DNA of 64,000 nucleotides, taken from NCBI GenBank assembly GCA_016717265.1, contig JADKFX010000001.1, positions 1,054,001-1,118,000 on the forward strand, read 5' to 3'. The stretch comes from Saprospiraceae bacterium (GTDB lineage: Bacteria > Bacteroidota > Bacteroidia > Chitinophagales > Saprospiraceae). Under the pieces are notes generated by a model. The model was given only the letters and a program-made list of their open reading frames with translations. It made no database searches and was not told the DNA's origin. The position numbers and the translations under genes are program-made. Shown piece after piece: positions 8,816 to 19,093 of the stretch (position 1 is the first letter of the stretch; each line of letters starts with the position of its first letter).

Positions 8816-9618
8816 AAAAAATTATAGCTATCGTATTCCTTTTTTTTGCGGGTTGCCTCTTTTGGTCATTCAGAAGTGTGCCTGTGGAGTCTGATTTTGC
8901 CTTCACACCAGGAGAGAAATTGGTCTATAAAATATTTTATAACTGGAACTTTGTGTGGCTTGCAGCTGGTGAAATTGTCTTTGAAATTAAAGAAGAGCAG
9001 GAGGCTTACCACATTGAAGTGACGGGCAAGACTTATGCTTCCTATGAGTGGTTTTATAAGGTAAGAGATAAATATCATTCTTATATCGATAAGAAGACAG
9101 GCCTGCCAAAATTATATATTCGGGATATTCATCAAGGTGATTATAGGCATTATGAAAAAATTGTATTCGATTATCAAAATCATAAAGCAACGAGCTATAC
9201 TGGTAAACGTTTTGATCAATTGAAAAGTCAGGAAATTGATTTAGATGGGAATTATTACGATATGATATCGAGTATGTACTTTTTGAGAAATATAAAGATT
9301 GAAGATTTTAAAAAAGAACGGCATCGAGGATTTAAATTAATTTTAGATAATAGAAAGTATAATTTAAACTTGAAATACGTTGCTGACAAAGATCAGTTTA
9401 AGGTTAAGGAAAGCGGAACCTATAATGCTTTTCATGCCATTGGGGATGTGATTACCGGAAATGTATTTAAGGATGATGTTCAAATGAATTTTTGGATCTC
9501 TAATGATTCGAATATGCTTCCTGTAATGCTTGAGTCTCCGCTTGTGGTGGGTTCTGTGAAAGGAATCTTAGCATCCTATACAAATTTAAAATATCCATTT
9601 TCAGCCAAGGTAAATTAA
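8812..9618 (+). CDS. DUF3108 domain protein
   Basis: 268 residues from the ATG at 8812, whose ATGA overlaps the stop of the flippase-like gene; this and the immediate signal-like helix MKKIIAIVFLFFAGCLFW support this start over an upstream in-frame one. The body FTPGEKLVYKIFYNWNFVWLAAGEIVFEI and the late MNFWISNDSNMLPVMLE match DUF3108, predicted periplasmic beta-rich proteins of unknown function. A Cys in FFAGCLFW could be a lipobox, making it a lipoprotein. Context points to a shared envelope role with both neighbours. Confidence 0.8.
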   Translation: MKKIIAIVFLFFAGCLFWSFRSVPVESDFAFTPGEKLVYKIFYNWNFVWLAAGEIVFEIKEEQEAYHIEVTGKTYASYEWFYKVRDKYHSYIDKKTGLPKLYIRDIHQGDYRHYEKIVFDYQNHKATSYTGKRFDQLKSQEIDLDGNYYDMISSMYFLRNIKIEDFKKERHRGFKLILDNRKYNLNLKYVADKDQFKVKESGTYNAFHAIGDVITGNVFKDDVQMNFWISNDSNMLPVMLESPLVVGSVKGILASYTNLKYPFSAKVN

Positions 9619-9622
9619 TTTC

Positions 9623-10216
9623 ATGCGATTTATTTATGGAGCAATTGTAGTACTTGCTTTTTTATCCGGTTTTTATCTATGCAAAAAATTCAGTTCGATA
9701 TCGAACTACGAAACCAATCAGAGTACCGTTTTATTAGAACGAATAAAGGAAGTATTTAAAATTGTCTATGTTGAGGCACAGTTTAATGAATTGTATTCAC
9801 ACAAAGATTATACCTGGATCGATCTTAGTCCATTTAGAAAATCAGCGATTGTACGTGTCCAAGCAAAGGTAACAGCCGGAGTTAATATGGATTCTGCTAA
9901 AATTGAGATACAAGAAAAAACCAAAACGATTCATCTTATTTTTAATTCTCAACCTGTCATTTTAAGTATAGATCATAAACTAGATTATTACGATTTACAA
10001 CAAGGTAGTTTCAATTATTTTAGTTCGGAAGAGCTTACTAAAATGCAAGAACAAGCCAGGCAATTAATATTAAAAAAAGCAATGGAAAGCGACCTGCTTT
10101 CAAGAGCAAATCAAAAGAGAATAGATATGACGAATACTTTAGATCAATTCGTAAACTCTATGGGATGGAAATTAATTGTGGAAGAAATTCCATCCCATAA
10201 ATATTTCAATCAATAA
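9623..10216 (+). CDS. DUF4230 domain protein
   Basis: 197 residues, starting 4 bases after the DUF3108 stop, so the last member of a three-gene unit. One N-terminal membrane helix (residues 2-19) is followed by a soluble alpha/beta domain with LLERIKEVFKIVYVEAQF and SAIVRVQAKVTAGVNMDSA, the typical DUF4230 core. The family is membrane-anchored and uncharacterised. The C-terminal part is helical with many charged residues, then a short hydrophobic patch near MGWKLIVEEIP. Confidence 0.8.
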   Translation: MRFIYGAIVVLAFLSGFYLCKKFSSISNYETNQSTVLLERIKEVFKIVYVEAQFNELYSHKDYTWIDLSPFRKSAIVRVQAKVTAGVNMDSAKIEIQEKTKTIHLIFNSQPVILSIDHKLDYYDLQQGSFNYFSSEELTKMQEQARQLILKKAMESDLLSRANQKRIDMTNTLDQFVNSMGWKLIVEEIPSHKYFNQ

Positions 10217-10248
10217 TCTAACTTGTTAATTATTTAGATTTTAAAATA

Positions 10249-12267
10249 TTAATCTTTTGTTGCAATTCTAAATAAAATAAAAGCTAGCGCTGCAAAAAAC
10301 AGGACCCCAATCAATTGATATATCCCTGCACCAAAGGCACCGGTGATACCATGTTCAAGAGATATACTTGCCAAACTGTTAGCAATCCCTTCATTTACAC
10401 TTAGCAAAGCGACAATGACTCCTGCCAATGCTCCACCAGCAACTAAACCAGTTGCAAAAAGGGAACCTTTGCCGAGTTCGTCTTCTTCTGCAGTTTTATT
10501 TTTCTTAGCATTAAATAGATCTACAATGCCTTTGACAGCGCCCCCTGCAAATATTGGAAGTGTAGTAGATAATGGCAAATAGGCACCAACAGCAAATGAC
10601 AATGCTTTAATTCCACAAAGTTCCATAACGATCGCAAGAAAAACCCCGGCAATCACAAATTGCCAATCTAAATTAAAAGAAAGTATCCCTTTAATTAAAG
10701 TAGCCATTAAGGTAGCTTGTGGGGCATTGTATTTTTCTCCAATAGCATGTTGAATTCCTTGAGAAATCATAGTAGAATCTGGAGTATCTAATAATTTTAC
10801 AGTCCAACCAATAACAATGGACGAGAAAACGGCTCCAATAAATAAGGCTAATTGTTGATATTTCGGTGTGGCCCCAATAATGTATCCAGTTTTTAAATCC
10901 TGAGAAGTTGCTCCTGCATTTGCAGCGGCAATACAGATCATACCACCAACCACTAAAGCCATGGGTTCAAATAATTTGCCACTCCATCCAACACCAATAA
11001 AAACAAGACAAGTTGCCATAATCGTAGCAATGGTCATTCCTGAAATTGGATTGTTTGAAGAACCTATGATTCCTACAATTCTGGACGAAACAGTAACAAA
11101 GAAGGCACCAAAAATAACAACCAATACGCCCACCATTAATTTCGAAAGAATTCCCTGACCGGGTATAATTGGCAATAATGCAACCAATAAAATCAGACCT
11201 AAACTTCCGAATAAAACAACTTTAATATTGAGATCCCGATCTGTACGTAAGACGCTTTTATCGCCTTCAGATTTAACAGATCCTAATGAATCTTTAAATG
11301 AACTTATAATGGTAGGTATCGTCTTTATTAAGGTAATAAAACCGCCTGCTGCAACTGCTCCGGCACCAATTTGACGGATATAAACTCTATAAATTGCTTC
11401 TGCTGAATTACTAAATGTATGACTTGCTTCATCCCAACCAAAACGAACCGGATTAAAACCTAATTTTACTACTTGCTGATAAATTACATCTCCTGGCACT
11501 AAAGTAGCAAGTAATGGTATTAGAACAAACGAACTCAAAACCCCACCAGCAACGAGTACTCCTGATATTTTAGGACCAATAATATAGCCTACACCTAAAT
11601 ATTCAGGTGTGATTTCTCCACTTATTCTTCCTGCTGGCCAATATTTATTTGTAAGGCTGGTTACGTACGTTGGAACTTCTGAAATAAGATGAAGTACTTT
11701 TTGGAGCAAGGCATATAAAATGGAAAGGCCCAAACCCATAAAAGCTGTTTTTGCAAAATCTCCGCCTTTTTCACCGGCTACAAGAACACTAGCGCATGCG
11801 GTACCTTCCGGATATGGTAAAGTTCCATGTTCTTTAACAATGAGCGATCTTCTAAGCGGGATCATCATCAAAGTACCTAAAATTCCACCTAAAACAGCGA
11901 GTGTAAAAATGGTCCAATAATTAAATGAACTCACACCATCACTTTCTGCTGATAAAAATAAAAAACCAGGCAAAGTAAATACTACTCCGGCTGCTATGGA
12001 TTCTCCAGCAGAACCGGTGGTTTGAATAATATTGTTTTCAAGAATGGTAGTTTTAAAAAATTTCCTACCTAATGAAATAGCTAATACAGCAATTGGAATT
12101 GATGCAGACACGGTTAATCCTGCTTTCAGGGCAAGATAAACGGTAGCAGCGCCAAATAAGATCCCAAAAAAGATACCTAGTAAAATTGCCTTCAAAGAAA
12201 ATTCAGCAATGGAGGTAATTTCAGGAGCAATATATGGTTTAAATTCCTTAGGAGAAGTTGGTTCCAT
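10249..12267 (-). CDS. OPT-family oligopeptide transporter
   Basis: 672 residues and about 14-16 membrane helices. N-terminal FGAATVYLALKAGLTVSASIPIAV and NNIIQTTGSAGESIAAGVVF, and the later GATSQDLKTGYIIGATP, are hallmark OPT-family segments. Bacterial members import small peptides, or in some cases metal chelates, with protons. It follows a POT-family transporter on the same strand 42 bases away. Together with the M28 peptidase just upstream this makes a peptide-uptake block. Confidence 0.9.
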   Translation of the reverse strand: MEPTSPKEFKPYIAPEITSIAEFSLKAILLGIFFGILFGAATVYLALKAGLTVSASIPIAVLAISLGRKFFKTTILENNIIQTTGSAGESIAAGVVFTLPGFLFLSAESDGVSSFNYWTIFTLAVLGGILGTLMMIPLRRSLIVKEHGTLPYPEGTACASVLVAGEKGGDFAKTAFMGLGLSILYALLQKVLHLISEVPTYVTSLTNKYWPAGRISGEITPEYLGVGYIIGPKISGVLVAGGVLSSFVLIPLLATLVPGDVIYQQVVKLGFNPVRFGWDEASHTFSNSAEAIYRVYIRQIGAGAVAAGGFITLIKTIPTIISSFKDSLGSVKSEGDKSVLRTDRDLNIKVVLFGSLGLILLVALLPIIPGQGILSKLMVGVLVVIFGAFFVTVSSRIVGIIGSSNNPISGMTIATIMATCLVFIGVGWSGKLFEPMALVVGGMICIAAANAGATSQDLKTGYIIGATPKYQQLALFIGAVFSSIVIGWTVKLLDTPDSTMISQGIQHAIGEKYNAPQATLMATLIKGILSFNLDWQFVIAGVFLAIVMELCGIKALSFAVGAYLPLSTTLPIFAGGAVKGIVDLFNAKKNKTAEEDELGKGSLFATGLVAGGALAGVIVALLSVNEGIANSLASISLEHGITGAFGAGIYQLIGVLFFAALAFILFRIATKD

Positions 12268-12309
12268 ATGAAGTGATTTTGTTTTGTTGAAGAAAAGAAA
12301 TCGTAAAAT

Positions 12310-13803
12310 TTATTTAATACCGTGCATTAATTTTTGAAGTTTTTTAGATAAAATAAATAAAATAATAGCTGCAATGCCTGCCATCACTACAAATAGTAAA
12401 AAGAAATCATAGGTATTTTCCATAGCATAACCGAGAAAATTTTTAGGTTTTCCAGCTTCCGGATATAAAGCAGATAACATACCTGCAAATTTATTAGCCG
12501 TAGCATTTGCTAAAAACCAGACTCCCATTAATAAAGATGCTAAACGAGCGGGAGCTAATTTATTCACCATTGACAAACCAATTGGTGATAAACATAATTC
12601 TCCGAATGTATGGATTAAATATAAACCAGTAAGCCAAATAATTGAAACTTTAGAACCTGCATCAACACCATTGACACCAAATGCAATATATAAATAGCCA
12701 AGTGCAAGTAAACCAATACCTATTGCTTGTTTGGTAATGGATGCAGGTTGATTATCGCCCATTTTTAACCAAATAGCAGAAAATACAGGAGCAAAAATGA
12801 CTACAAAAGCAGCATTGAAACTTTGAAACCAACTTGCAGGCATTTCCCATCCAAAAAAAGTACGGTTCGTTTGTTCATCCGCAAAAAAGGTTAAGGAAGC
12901 TCCAGCTTGTTCAAATGCAGACCAAAAAAAGACAACAAAAAAAGCGGAAATAAAAATGACCCAAATTCGTTCTTTCTCAACCGTATTTAGAGATTTATCA
13001 AATATTATTGTAATCGGGATACTAATTGCAAATGAAAAAATAATAGCTCCGAAAAAATCAAAGCCAACTATTTTATAAAAAATTAAAAATAATAATGCAC
13101 TTCCAGCGGTAATAATCGCCATTTGTTTATTATCCAAATTAGAAGCTACCGTAGATTCTCCTTCTTTTAATCTTGCTCTATTAGGTTCGACTCCAATCTG
13201 AAGTCCGGTAGGTGATAACAAGTATTTATTTTTTAACCATTGAAAGGAAGCAACGCTAATTAACATCCCTACACCTGCGGCAAAAAATCCCCATTTAAAA
13301 GCAATATTTTCACCAAGCCAACCGCACAATAAAGGAGCAATGAATGCACCTAAATTAATACCCATATAAAAAACAGTATATGCAGAATCTAATCTTCTGT
13401 CATTTTCAGGATATAACTGACCCACCATAGTTGAAATGTTAGGTTTAAAAAATCCATTCCCAAAAACGAGTAATCCCAAACCTAAATACATCATAAAATT
13501 GCTGGTCATTGCACCGCTAAAGAATAACATAAATTGCCCCATAGCCATCACCAATCCACCGATAACAATAGATTTCCGGTTTCCCCAATATCGATCGGCT
13601 AAATATCCACCAATGATTGGGGTTAAATAAACAAGACCTGTAAAGCTTCCATAAATTCCAGAAGAGATAGTTTTATCCATCATCAACTGTTTTGTTAGAA
13701 ATAACACAAGGATTGCTCGCATGCCATAATAGCTAAAGCGCTCCCACATTTCTGTAAAAAACAATAAGTAAAGTCCTTTTGGATGACCTGTTTGTTGGCT
13801 CAT
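12310..13803 (-). CDS. POT/PTR2-family peptide MFS transporter
   Basis: 497 residues, about 14 helices. The POT signature is clear at the N-terminus: GLYLLFFTEMWERFSYYGMR, containing the ExxERFxYY motif that couples protons to di/tripeptides, then GGYLADRYWG and FFKPNISTMVGQLY. The late GELCLSPIGLSMVNKLAP is the second POT signature. It is a proton-driven di/tripeptide importer in the inner membrane. Upstream is a 177-base AT-rich gap after the M28 peptidase gene, with a TATATTTA box at 13840-13847 that may be its promoter. Confidence 0.93.
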   Translation of the reverse strand: MSQQTGHPKGLYLLFFTEMWERFSYYGMRAILVLFLTKQLMMDKTISSGIYGSFTGLVYLTPIIGGYLADRYWGNRKSIVIGGLVMAMGQFMLFFSGAMTSNFMMYLGLGLLVFGNGFFKPNISTMVGQLYPENDRRLDSAYTVFYMGINLGAFIAPLLCGWLGENIAFKWGFFAAGVGMLISVASFQWLKNKYLLSPTGLQIGVEPNRARLKEGESTVASNLDNKQMAIITAGSALLFLIFYKIVGFDFFGAIIFSFAISIPITIIFDKSLNTVEKERIWVIFISAFFVVFFWSAFEQAGASLTFFADEQTNRTFFGWEMPASWFQSFNAAFVVIFAPVFSAIWLKMGDNQPASITKQAIGIGLLALGYLYIAFGVNGVDAGSKVSIIWLTGLYLIHTFGELCLSPIGLSMVNKLAPARLASLLMGVWFLANATANKFAGMLSALYPEAGKPKNFLGYAMENTYDFFLLFVVMAGIAAIILFILSKKLQKLMHGIK

Positions 13804-13980
13804 GTAAATTTTCGTTTAGTAAAGAATAATTTCTAAGCCTAAATATAGTCGGAATCTTTTAATTCGCTTTAAAGCTTAATTTTTTTAATTAAAATTAATT
13901 AAAACAAGAAATTATATTTTGAAATCGATTGTATGTAGTACAAAATTCAAAATAATATTCTGAATTTTATTGTGTAAAAC

Positions 13981-15585
13981 TTAAGGATTAGGACTTAATT
14001 TGAATTCAATATTTGCCAGCGACCAGGTTAGCAGAAAGATGTGTCTGGCTATTTTTTCAGTTTTTCCAAACAGAATTTTTGAAGCATCATCTGTGATCCG
14101 ATGATAATCTTCATGAACACCACTGAAAAAGAAAATAGCTGGTATACCTTTTTCTGCAAAATTGTAATGATCCGAACGATAATAAAACCGATTTGCATCT
14201 GTTTCACTATTATAGGTATGATCTAATTTAAGCTGAGAATATTTTTGATTTACATCGACATTTATTTTATGTAAATCTAAACTCAATCTATCAGAACCAA
14301 TAACATAGATGTAATTGCTATCTTTTAAATATTTTGGATCGGTTCTTCCAATCATATCCACATTAATATCGACCATCGTAGAAGAAAGTGGAAATGTCGG
14401 GTGATTCACATAATACATAGATCCTAGTAATCCTTTTTCTTCACCTGTTACAAGCATACATAAAACGGATCTCCTGGAACCTTTACCGGCTTCTTTTAAT
14501 TTTTGTAGTGTATGTGCAATTTCAATTACAGCCGATGTACCCGATGCATTATCATCAGCACCATTATAAACATCGTTCCCACGTTTGCCGATATGATCAT
14601 AGTGGGCTGAAACAATAATCAGCTCATTTTTTTTGTCGGTACCTTCAATATAAGCAAGAATGTTTCTTCCTTTTTCGGATCGGACATTTCGTTTTTGTAT
14701 AAATTCAAGATTGGTTTTGATAATAAAGCTATTTGATTTTCCAGTTCGGTTGATTTTATCTCTTGCTTTAATTACTTTTTTAATAGATTTTCCCAGCAAC
14801 ATGGATACGGTAGTAGAGGATAAATGCATGGTATTAATTCCAATCCTGAAATCGTTTGAATTTTTATCCATAATCACCGATGGAGACACCACGGAAGACC
14901 GATTAGAATCTACAAATTCTTTAAATTTATCTTCTATTACTAATACTATTTTAGCACCATGCTTTTTTGCTGTACGAATTTTTAATTGTAAATCAGATGA
15001 CCATGGTGATGGCTTTAAATTTGATGAAAGCAGGTATTCTCCTTTTTTATTTTTAGGTTCCCCTTTATAAATAAGGATGGCTTTATTTTTAACATCCAGG
15101 TTTTTATAGTCATTATATTTTGGATCGTCAATGCCATAGCCTAGAAAAAGAACTTCTGAAGTATTCATTTCCAGGTCATCATTTTGATCAGGAATGATTA
15201 GATAATCCCATAATTGTTTATAATTAACGCCATTAATTTTAAATGAAAGTTTATCCCAATAGATCCATTTAAATCCGAGCTCTTGAAAATAAGAATTGGA
15301 ATCGCCAATTTTTTGAACATTATATTGATTTAAAAGCCCAGCAATAAAATTGCTTGCGCGCTCATTTCCTTTGCTACCTAATTCGCGGCCTTCGCAAGAA
15401 TCTGAAGCTAAATACTCAATGATTTCTTTGAGTTTATCGGCTTGTATATATTTTGAATATTCAAATGCCGAATCCTTTTCAATACTTCGAATTGTGTCCG
15501 GAAAAATCACCGAACTGAAATAATTTTTTTGTGCTAATGCAGGTGTCAGTAATGCACAAAAGAATATTAATTTGAATGATTTCAT
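13981..15585 (-). CDS. secreted M28-family metallopeptidase
   Basis: 534 residues with a signal peptide (SFKLIFFCALLTPALA). The two-zinc M28 ligands are visible in order: His in VSAHYDHIG, bridging Asp in YNGADDNASG, Glu pair in VTGEEKGLLGS, Asp in INVDMIGR, His in FSGVHEDYHRI. A central insert (residues about 130-290) resembles a PA-like domain. M28 enzymes are mainly aminopeptidases, here probably periplasmic or exported, trimming peptides for the two peptide transporters next door. Its start overlaps the rpiB stop by 4 bases. Confidence 0.92.
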   Translation of the reverse strand: MKSFKLIFFCALLTPALAQKNYFSSVIFPDTIRSIEKDSAFEYSKYIQADKLKEIIEYLASDSCEGRELGSKGNERASNFIAGLLNQYNVQKIGDSNSYFQELGFKWIYWDKLSFKINGVNYKQLWDYLIIPDQNDDLEMNTSEVLFLGYGIDDPKYNDYKNLDVKNKAILIYKGEPKNKKGEYLLSSNLKPSPWSSDLQLKIRTAKKHGAKIVLVIEDKFKEFVDSNRSSVVSPSVIMDKNSNDFRIGINTMHLSSTTVSMLLGKSIKKVIKARDKINRTGKSNSFIIKTNLEFIQKRNVRSEKGRNILAYIEGTDKKNELIIVSAHYDHIGKRGNDVYNGADDNASGTSAVIEIAHTLQKLKEAGKGSRRSVLCMLVTGEEKGLLGSMYYVNHPTFPLSSTMVDINVDMIGRTDPKYLKDSNYIYVIGSDRLSLDLHKINVDVNQKYSQLKLDHTYNSETDANRFYYRSDHYNFAEKGIPAIFFFSGVHEDYHRITDDASKILFGKTEKIARHIFLLTWSLANIEFKLSPNP

Positions 15586-16013
15586 TTCAAATTCATTTTT
15601 TCGACTCTTCTTTGATGTCTTCCACCTTCAAAGGGAGTAGATAAAAACGTTTCTACCATTTGAATTGCAGTTTCTTCACTCACAAAACGGGAAGGAATAC
15701 TTAATATATTTGCATCATTATGAAGTCTTGCAAGGCTTGCAATTTCTTCATTCCAACACAACGCGCAACGTACCTTTGCATGTTTATTCGCGGTCATTGC
15801 GGCGCCATTCCCACTTCCGCAAATTACAATACCAAAATCAACTTGTTTTTCAGAAATGTCATTTGCTACCGGATGTATAAAGTCTGGATAATCCACCGAA
15901 TCTGTATTGAAGCTACCATGATCTGTAACTTCAATACCACGCTCTTCAAGATAATTGCTTATTATATTTTTATATTCAAATCCTGCGTGATCCGCTCCAA
16001 TTGAAATTTTCAT
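15582..16013 (-). CDS. rpiB: ribose 5-phosphate isomerase B
   Basis: 143 residues. MKISIGADHAGFEYKN (Asp-His near residues 8-9), the VICGSGNGAAMTANKH loop with the catalytic-type Cys, and CWNEEIASLARLHNDANILSIPSR match RpiB/LacA-type isomerases that interconvert ribose 5-phosphate and ribulose 5-phosphate. The C-terminal HQRRVEKM is typical. It lies 8 bases downstream of the DUF2723 gene and overlaps the peptidase gene by 4 bases, so all three probably share a transcript. Confidence 0.93.
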   Translation of the reverse strand: MKISIGADHAGFEYKNIISNYLEERGIEVTDHGSFNTDSVDYPDFIHPVANDISEKQVDFGIVICGSGNGAAMTANKHAKVRCALCWNEEIASLARLHNDANILSIPSRFVSEETAIQMVETFLSTPFEGGRHQRRVEKMNLK

Positions 16014-16021
16014 TCTCAGTT

Positions 16022-19000
16022 TTAATTTATTAGGTTTGGAGTTGCTGCATTGTATTTATTTAGTAATGATTCCATTTCCTTTAAAAATGCAGGATCATTT
16101 ATTAGTTTACTGCGATCTATGATTTCACGAACCGCAGACATCGATAAACTTTTGTCTTGTGCGAATCCTTTATTTAAATCTTCAAGCGTTAAAGAATCAA
16201 AAAATTGTAACATATCAACAGTCTCCGTGGCAAGCGTACGCAATTGTTTTTTTGCAGATTCTAAATCACCAGATTCTATAAGAATTTGAATAAAAGGCAT
16301 AATTCGAACATCAAACTGGAAATTCATATTTGGAAATGCTTCAAAATATTTATTGGCTATTTTGATAGCGCGATCCTTGTCGCCAATTACCTGTAAACCT
16401 ACAGCAGTTCGCATCATAATCATTCGCATAGCTTGTATACTTGGGGCAAAACTATGATCTACAAATTGCTGTACTTTATCAAAATTACCCCAGCGATATT
16501 TATTCATAATAATATCATAGGTTTTATCAAGATCTGCTCTCCCTGCACCATAGATATATAAGCTTGGATCACTTTTCGTTTTAATAGGAACAACACGAAG
16601 GGCCATACCTTCTTGATTTGTATAATCATCCAATCCCATTAATTTTTCGCCATTGCAGGTTACAGAAAAATAGATTGGGCGATCATAAATATTGGAATTT
16701 ATAATATCGATTACTGCCAGATCATCTTTTGTAATATATCCTGCATTAATAGTAATCGGAATTTTATCCACAAAGGCTGAATCTGCTGGATTGCAAAGGC
16801 CCGTTGAAAATGCTTTTTGTCTGTCAATACTAAAATAAACATTTCTTGTTGGCATGTGCGTTTCAAATTTCCGTCCATTTCCAGATTCAACAGGATGATC
16901 TTCACCAAGGTATTTTAAAAATTCAGTAGCACTCATTTCGCGATCAGCACCAGTGCCATCCGGGTTTTCAGGATTATAATAAAAAATTTGATTGCGTAAG
17001 CTGCCTCTCAATTTTTCTTGAGGTATTGACATTTTTACAGCAGCCGATTCATTGAATTTACGTCTTTGATTTTCAATATACCAATCTACTGCAATTAAAC
17101 TTAAATTTATAACTCTCACATCCCGACGAATTCCTTCTACTTCTTGTGCATACCAAACCGGATAAGTATCATTATCTCCATAGGTAAATAAAATAGAATT
17201 GGGTTGGCAAGATTCTAAAATATTTGAAGCATAATCTCTGGCAGCAGTACTTTTCATTCTGCTATGATCATCAAAATTTTGAGTCACCAAAAGAATTGGA
17301 ATAACTAATCCGAAAGCAGCGGAACTTATACCAGATATCGACGAAGATAGTTTGAATCTTTGCGTTAAGAAATTTGATAAAAACAAAACACCCATTCCAA
17401 TCCACATACAAAATGTCAAAAAGGAACCTTCCAAAACATAGTCCCGTTCCCGCGGTTCGTTTGGTGGTGAATTGTTAAAAACGCAAAGCGCAATACCTGT
17501 TAAAATAAAAAAACTAACTAAAGCTAAGAAATCGTTGCGGTTCTTTTTGAAATGAAATACAACACCTAGAATACCTAATATGAATGGTAGAAAATAATAA
17601 CTGTTTCGCGACTGATCTTCCCGAATCACCCGAGGAAGATGGTCTTGATTATACAATCGGCCGCTATCGAATGGTTTTATACCTGAATACCAGTGGCCAT
17701 CTTTATTAATCCAGGGAAAAAATCCCTGTTCTGCATTTTGTCGACCAACAAAATTCCACATAAAATAACGCCAATACATCCAGCCAAACTGGTATGACCA
17801 CATAAATTTTAAATTGAAAGCCATCGTCGGAACACCCGTTTTACCACCTTGCAGATATTCCATCCAGGTGCGATAAAGTTGAGGCCTTCCCTGATCGCTA
17901 TGACTTATCCGAGGGAATAATATTTTATCTTTTTCGCGAAATTCATAATCATATTTTTGATCCACAACTTTATATTCATTTCCGACACGTCCCCAACGGT
18001 CTTCAGATTTTGTATCAATTGGGCGTGCATCAAAATGGGGACCTTTTAATAAACTCCGATCTCCATATTGTTCCCGGTTTAAATAAGGAATTAAACGCAT
18101 CACATCATATGGGTCATTCATATTCACTGGAGTTTTTGCTATTGCGCGAATGAGTACAACACCAACTGTTGAATAGGAAACGACAAGAAGGATAAAGGTA
18201 AATACCACTTTATGCATGAGGTCATTGCCCTTAGATTTAAAATAACGCAATCCATAATATCCAGCCAATGTGATGACTATCAAGGTTGGAATTAAACCTG
18301 TATGGAAGGGCAAACCAAAGGAATTGACACAAATTTTTTCAAAGAAACTCCATAAATCCGGAATCCCAATAATGATGAGGATTTGGAATAAAAAGATAGC
18401 AAGAACTCCAACTAACATGGCTCCTATCATGCCTAACCAGGTATGTGTTTTATATCGTTTAAAATAATATAAAGCGGCTATTGTTGGAAACGCAAGTAAA
18501 CTTAATAAATGGACTCCAGTTGAAAGTCCGGTAGCAAAAATGGCGAAGATCAACCATTTATCATTTTTCGGATTGTCTTCAAGATAATACCATTTCATAG
18601 CAGCCCAGAATGTCATTGTAGTAAACATTGTAGACATTGAGTAAACCTCCCCTTCCACAGCAGAAAACCAGGTGGTAGAAATGAAACCAGTTGATAATCC
18701 TGCAACGAGTCCAGACCCTAACATTGCCCAACCTTCATTACCTTCATTTTGATAATCTCTTCCATACATTGACAAACGACCAAACATCATCGTAATCCAA
18801 CAAACAAAGGTGGCTGCTAAGGCAGAACAGGCTGCAGACATTAAATTGACGCCAAAAGCAATATAGGATGGGTTGTCTGAAAAGACAGAGGCAATCCAAG
18901 CAAATAATCGACCAATTATTAAAAATAGTGGAGCTCCTGGCGGATGGACCACTTGCAATTTATATGCACCTAGAACAAATTCACCACAGTCCCATAAACT

Positions 19001-19093
19001 TCCGCTTCGTTCTACAGAAAAGTAATATACTGTAAACACCAGGATAAAAACAATCCAACCAACTAAATTAGTCTTATTAAATTTTGTACTCAT
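16022..19093 (-). CDS. DUF2723 membrane protein (protein O-mannosyltransferase-like)
   Basis: 1023 residues. The N-terminal half is polytopic with an early luminal loop SLWDCGEFVLGAYKLQVVHPPGAPLF; the acidic residue there corresponds to the catalytic position of GT-C glycosyltransferases, and DUF2723 proteins are annotated as PMT-like. The soluble C-terminal third contains helical pairs resembling TPR repeats (from about residue 880, around GDKDRAIKIANKYFEAFPN). Family knowledge suggests lipid-linked sugar transfer to exported proteins in Bacteroidota; donor and targets are unknown. First gene of the reverse operon with rpiB and the M28 peptidase. Confidence 0.85.
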   Translation of the reverse strand: MSTKFNKTNLVGWIVFILVFTVYYFSVERSGSLWDCGEFVLGAYKLQVVHPPGAPLFLIIGRLFAWIASVFSDNPSYIAFGVNLMSAACSALAATFVCWITMMFGRLSMYGRDYQNEGNEGWAMLGSGLVAGLSTGFISTTWFSAVEGEVYSMSTMFTTMTFWAAMKWYYLEDNPKNDKWLIFAIFATGLSTGVHLLSLLAFPTIAALYYFKRYKTHTWLGMIGAMLVGVLAIFLFQILIIIGIPDLWSFFEKICVNSFGLPFHTGLIPTLIVITLAGYYGLRYFKSKGNDLMHKVVFTFILLVVSYSTVGVVLIRAIAKTPVNMNDPYDVMRLIPYLNREQYGDRSLLKGPHFDARPIDTKSEDRWGRVGNEYKVVDQKYDYEFREKDKILFPRISHSDQGRPQLYRTWMEYLQGGKTGVPTMAFNLKFMWSYQFGWMYWRYFMWNFVGRQNAEQGFFPWINKDGHWYSGIKPFDSGRLYNQDHLPRVIREDQSRNSYYFLPFILGILGVVFHFKKNRNDFLALVSFFILTGIALCVFNNSPPNEPRERDYVLEGSFLTFCMWIGMGVLFLSNFLTQRFKLSSSISGISSAAFGLVIPILLVTQNFDDHSRMKSTAARDYASNILESCQPNSILFTYGDNDTYPVWYAQEVEGIRRDVRVINLSLIAVDWYIENQRRKFNESAAVKMSIPQEKLRGSLRNQIFYYNPENPDGTGADREMSATEFLKYLGEDHPVESGNGRKFETHMPTRNVYFSIDRQKAFSTGLCNPADSAFVDKIPITINAGYITKDDLAVIDIINSNIYDRPIYFSVTCNGEKLMGLDDYTNQEGMALRVVPIKTKSDPSLYIYGAGRADLDKTYDIIMNKYRWGNFDKVQQFVDHSFAPSIQAMRMIMMRTAVGLQVIGDKDRAIKIANKYFEAFPNMNFQFDVRIMPFIQILIESGDLESAKKQLRTLATETVDMLQFFDSLTLEDLNKGFAQDKSLSMSAVREIIDRSKLINDPAFLKEMESLLNKYNAATPNLIN

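Noticed and set aside
10215..10240. AATCTA/TAGATT hairpin between DUF4230 and OPT genes
   Set aside because: Only 6 bp with a 14-base loop; too weak to call a terminator.
13942..13968. AAAATTCA/TGAATTTT inverted repeat after the M28 gene
   Set aside because: Lacks a T-run in the reading direction and is AT-only.
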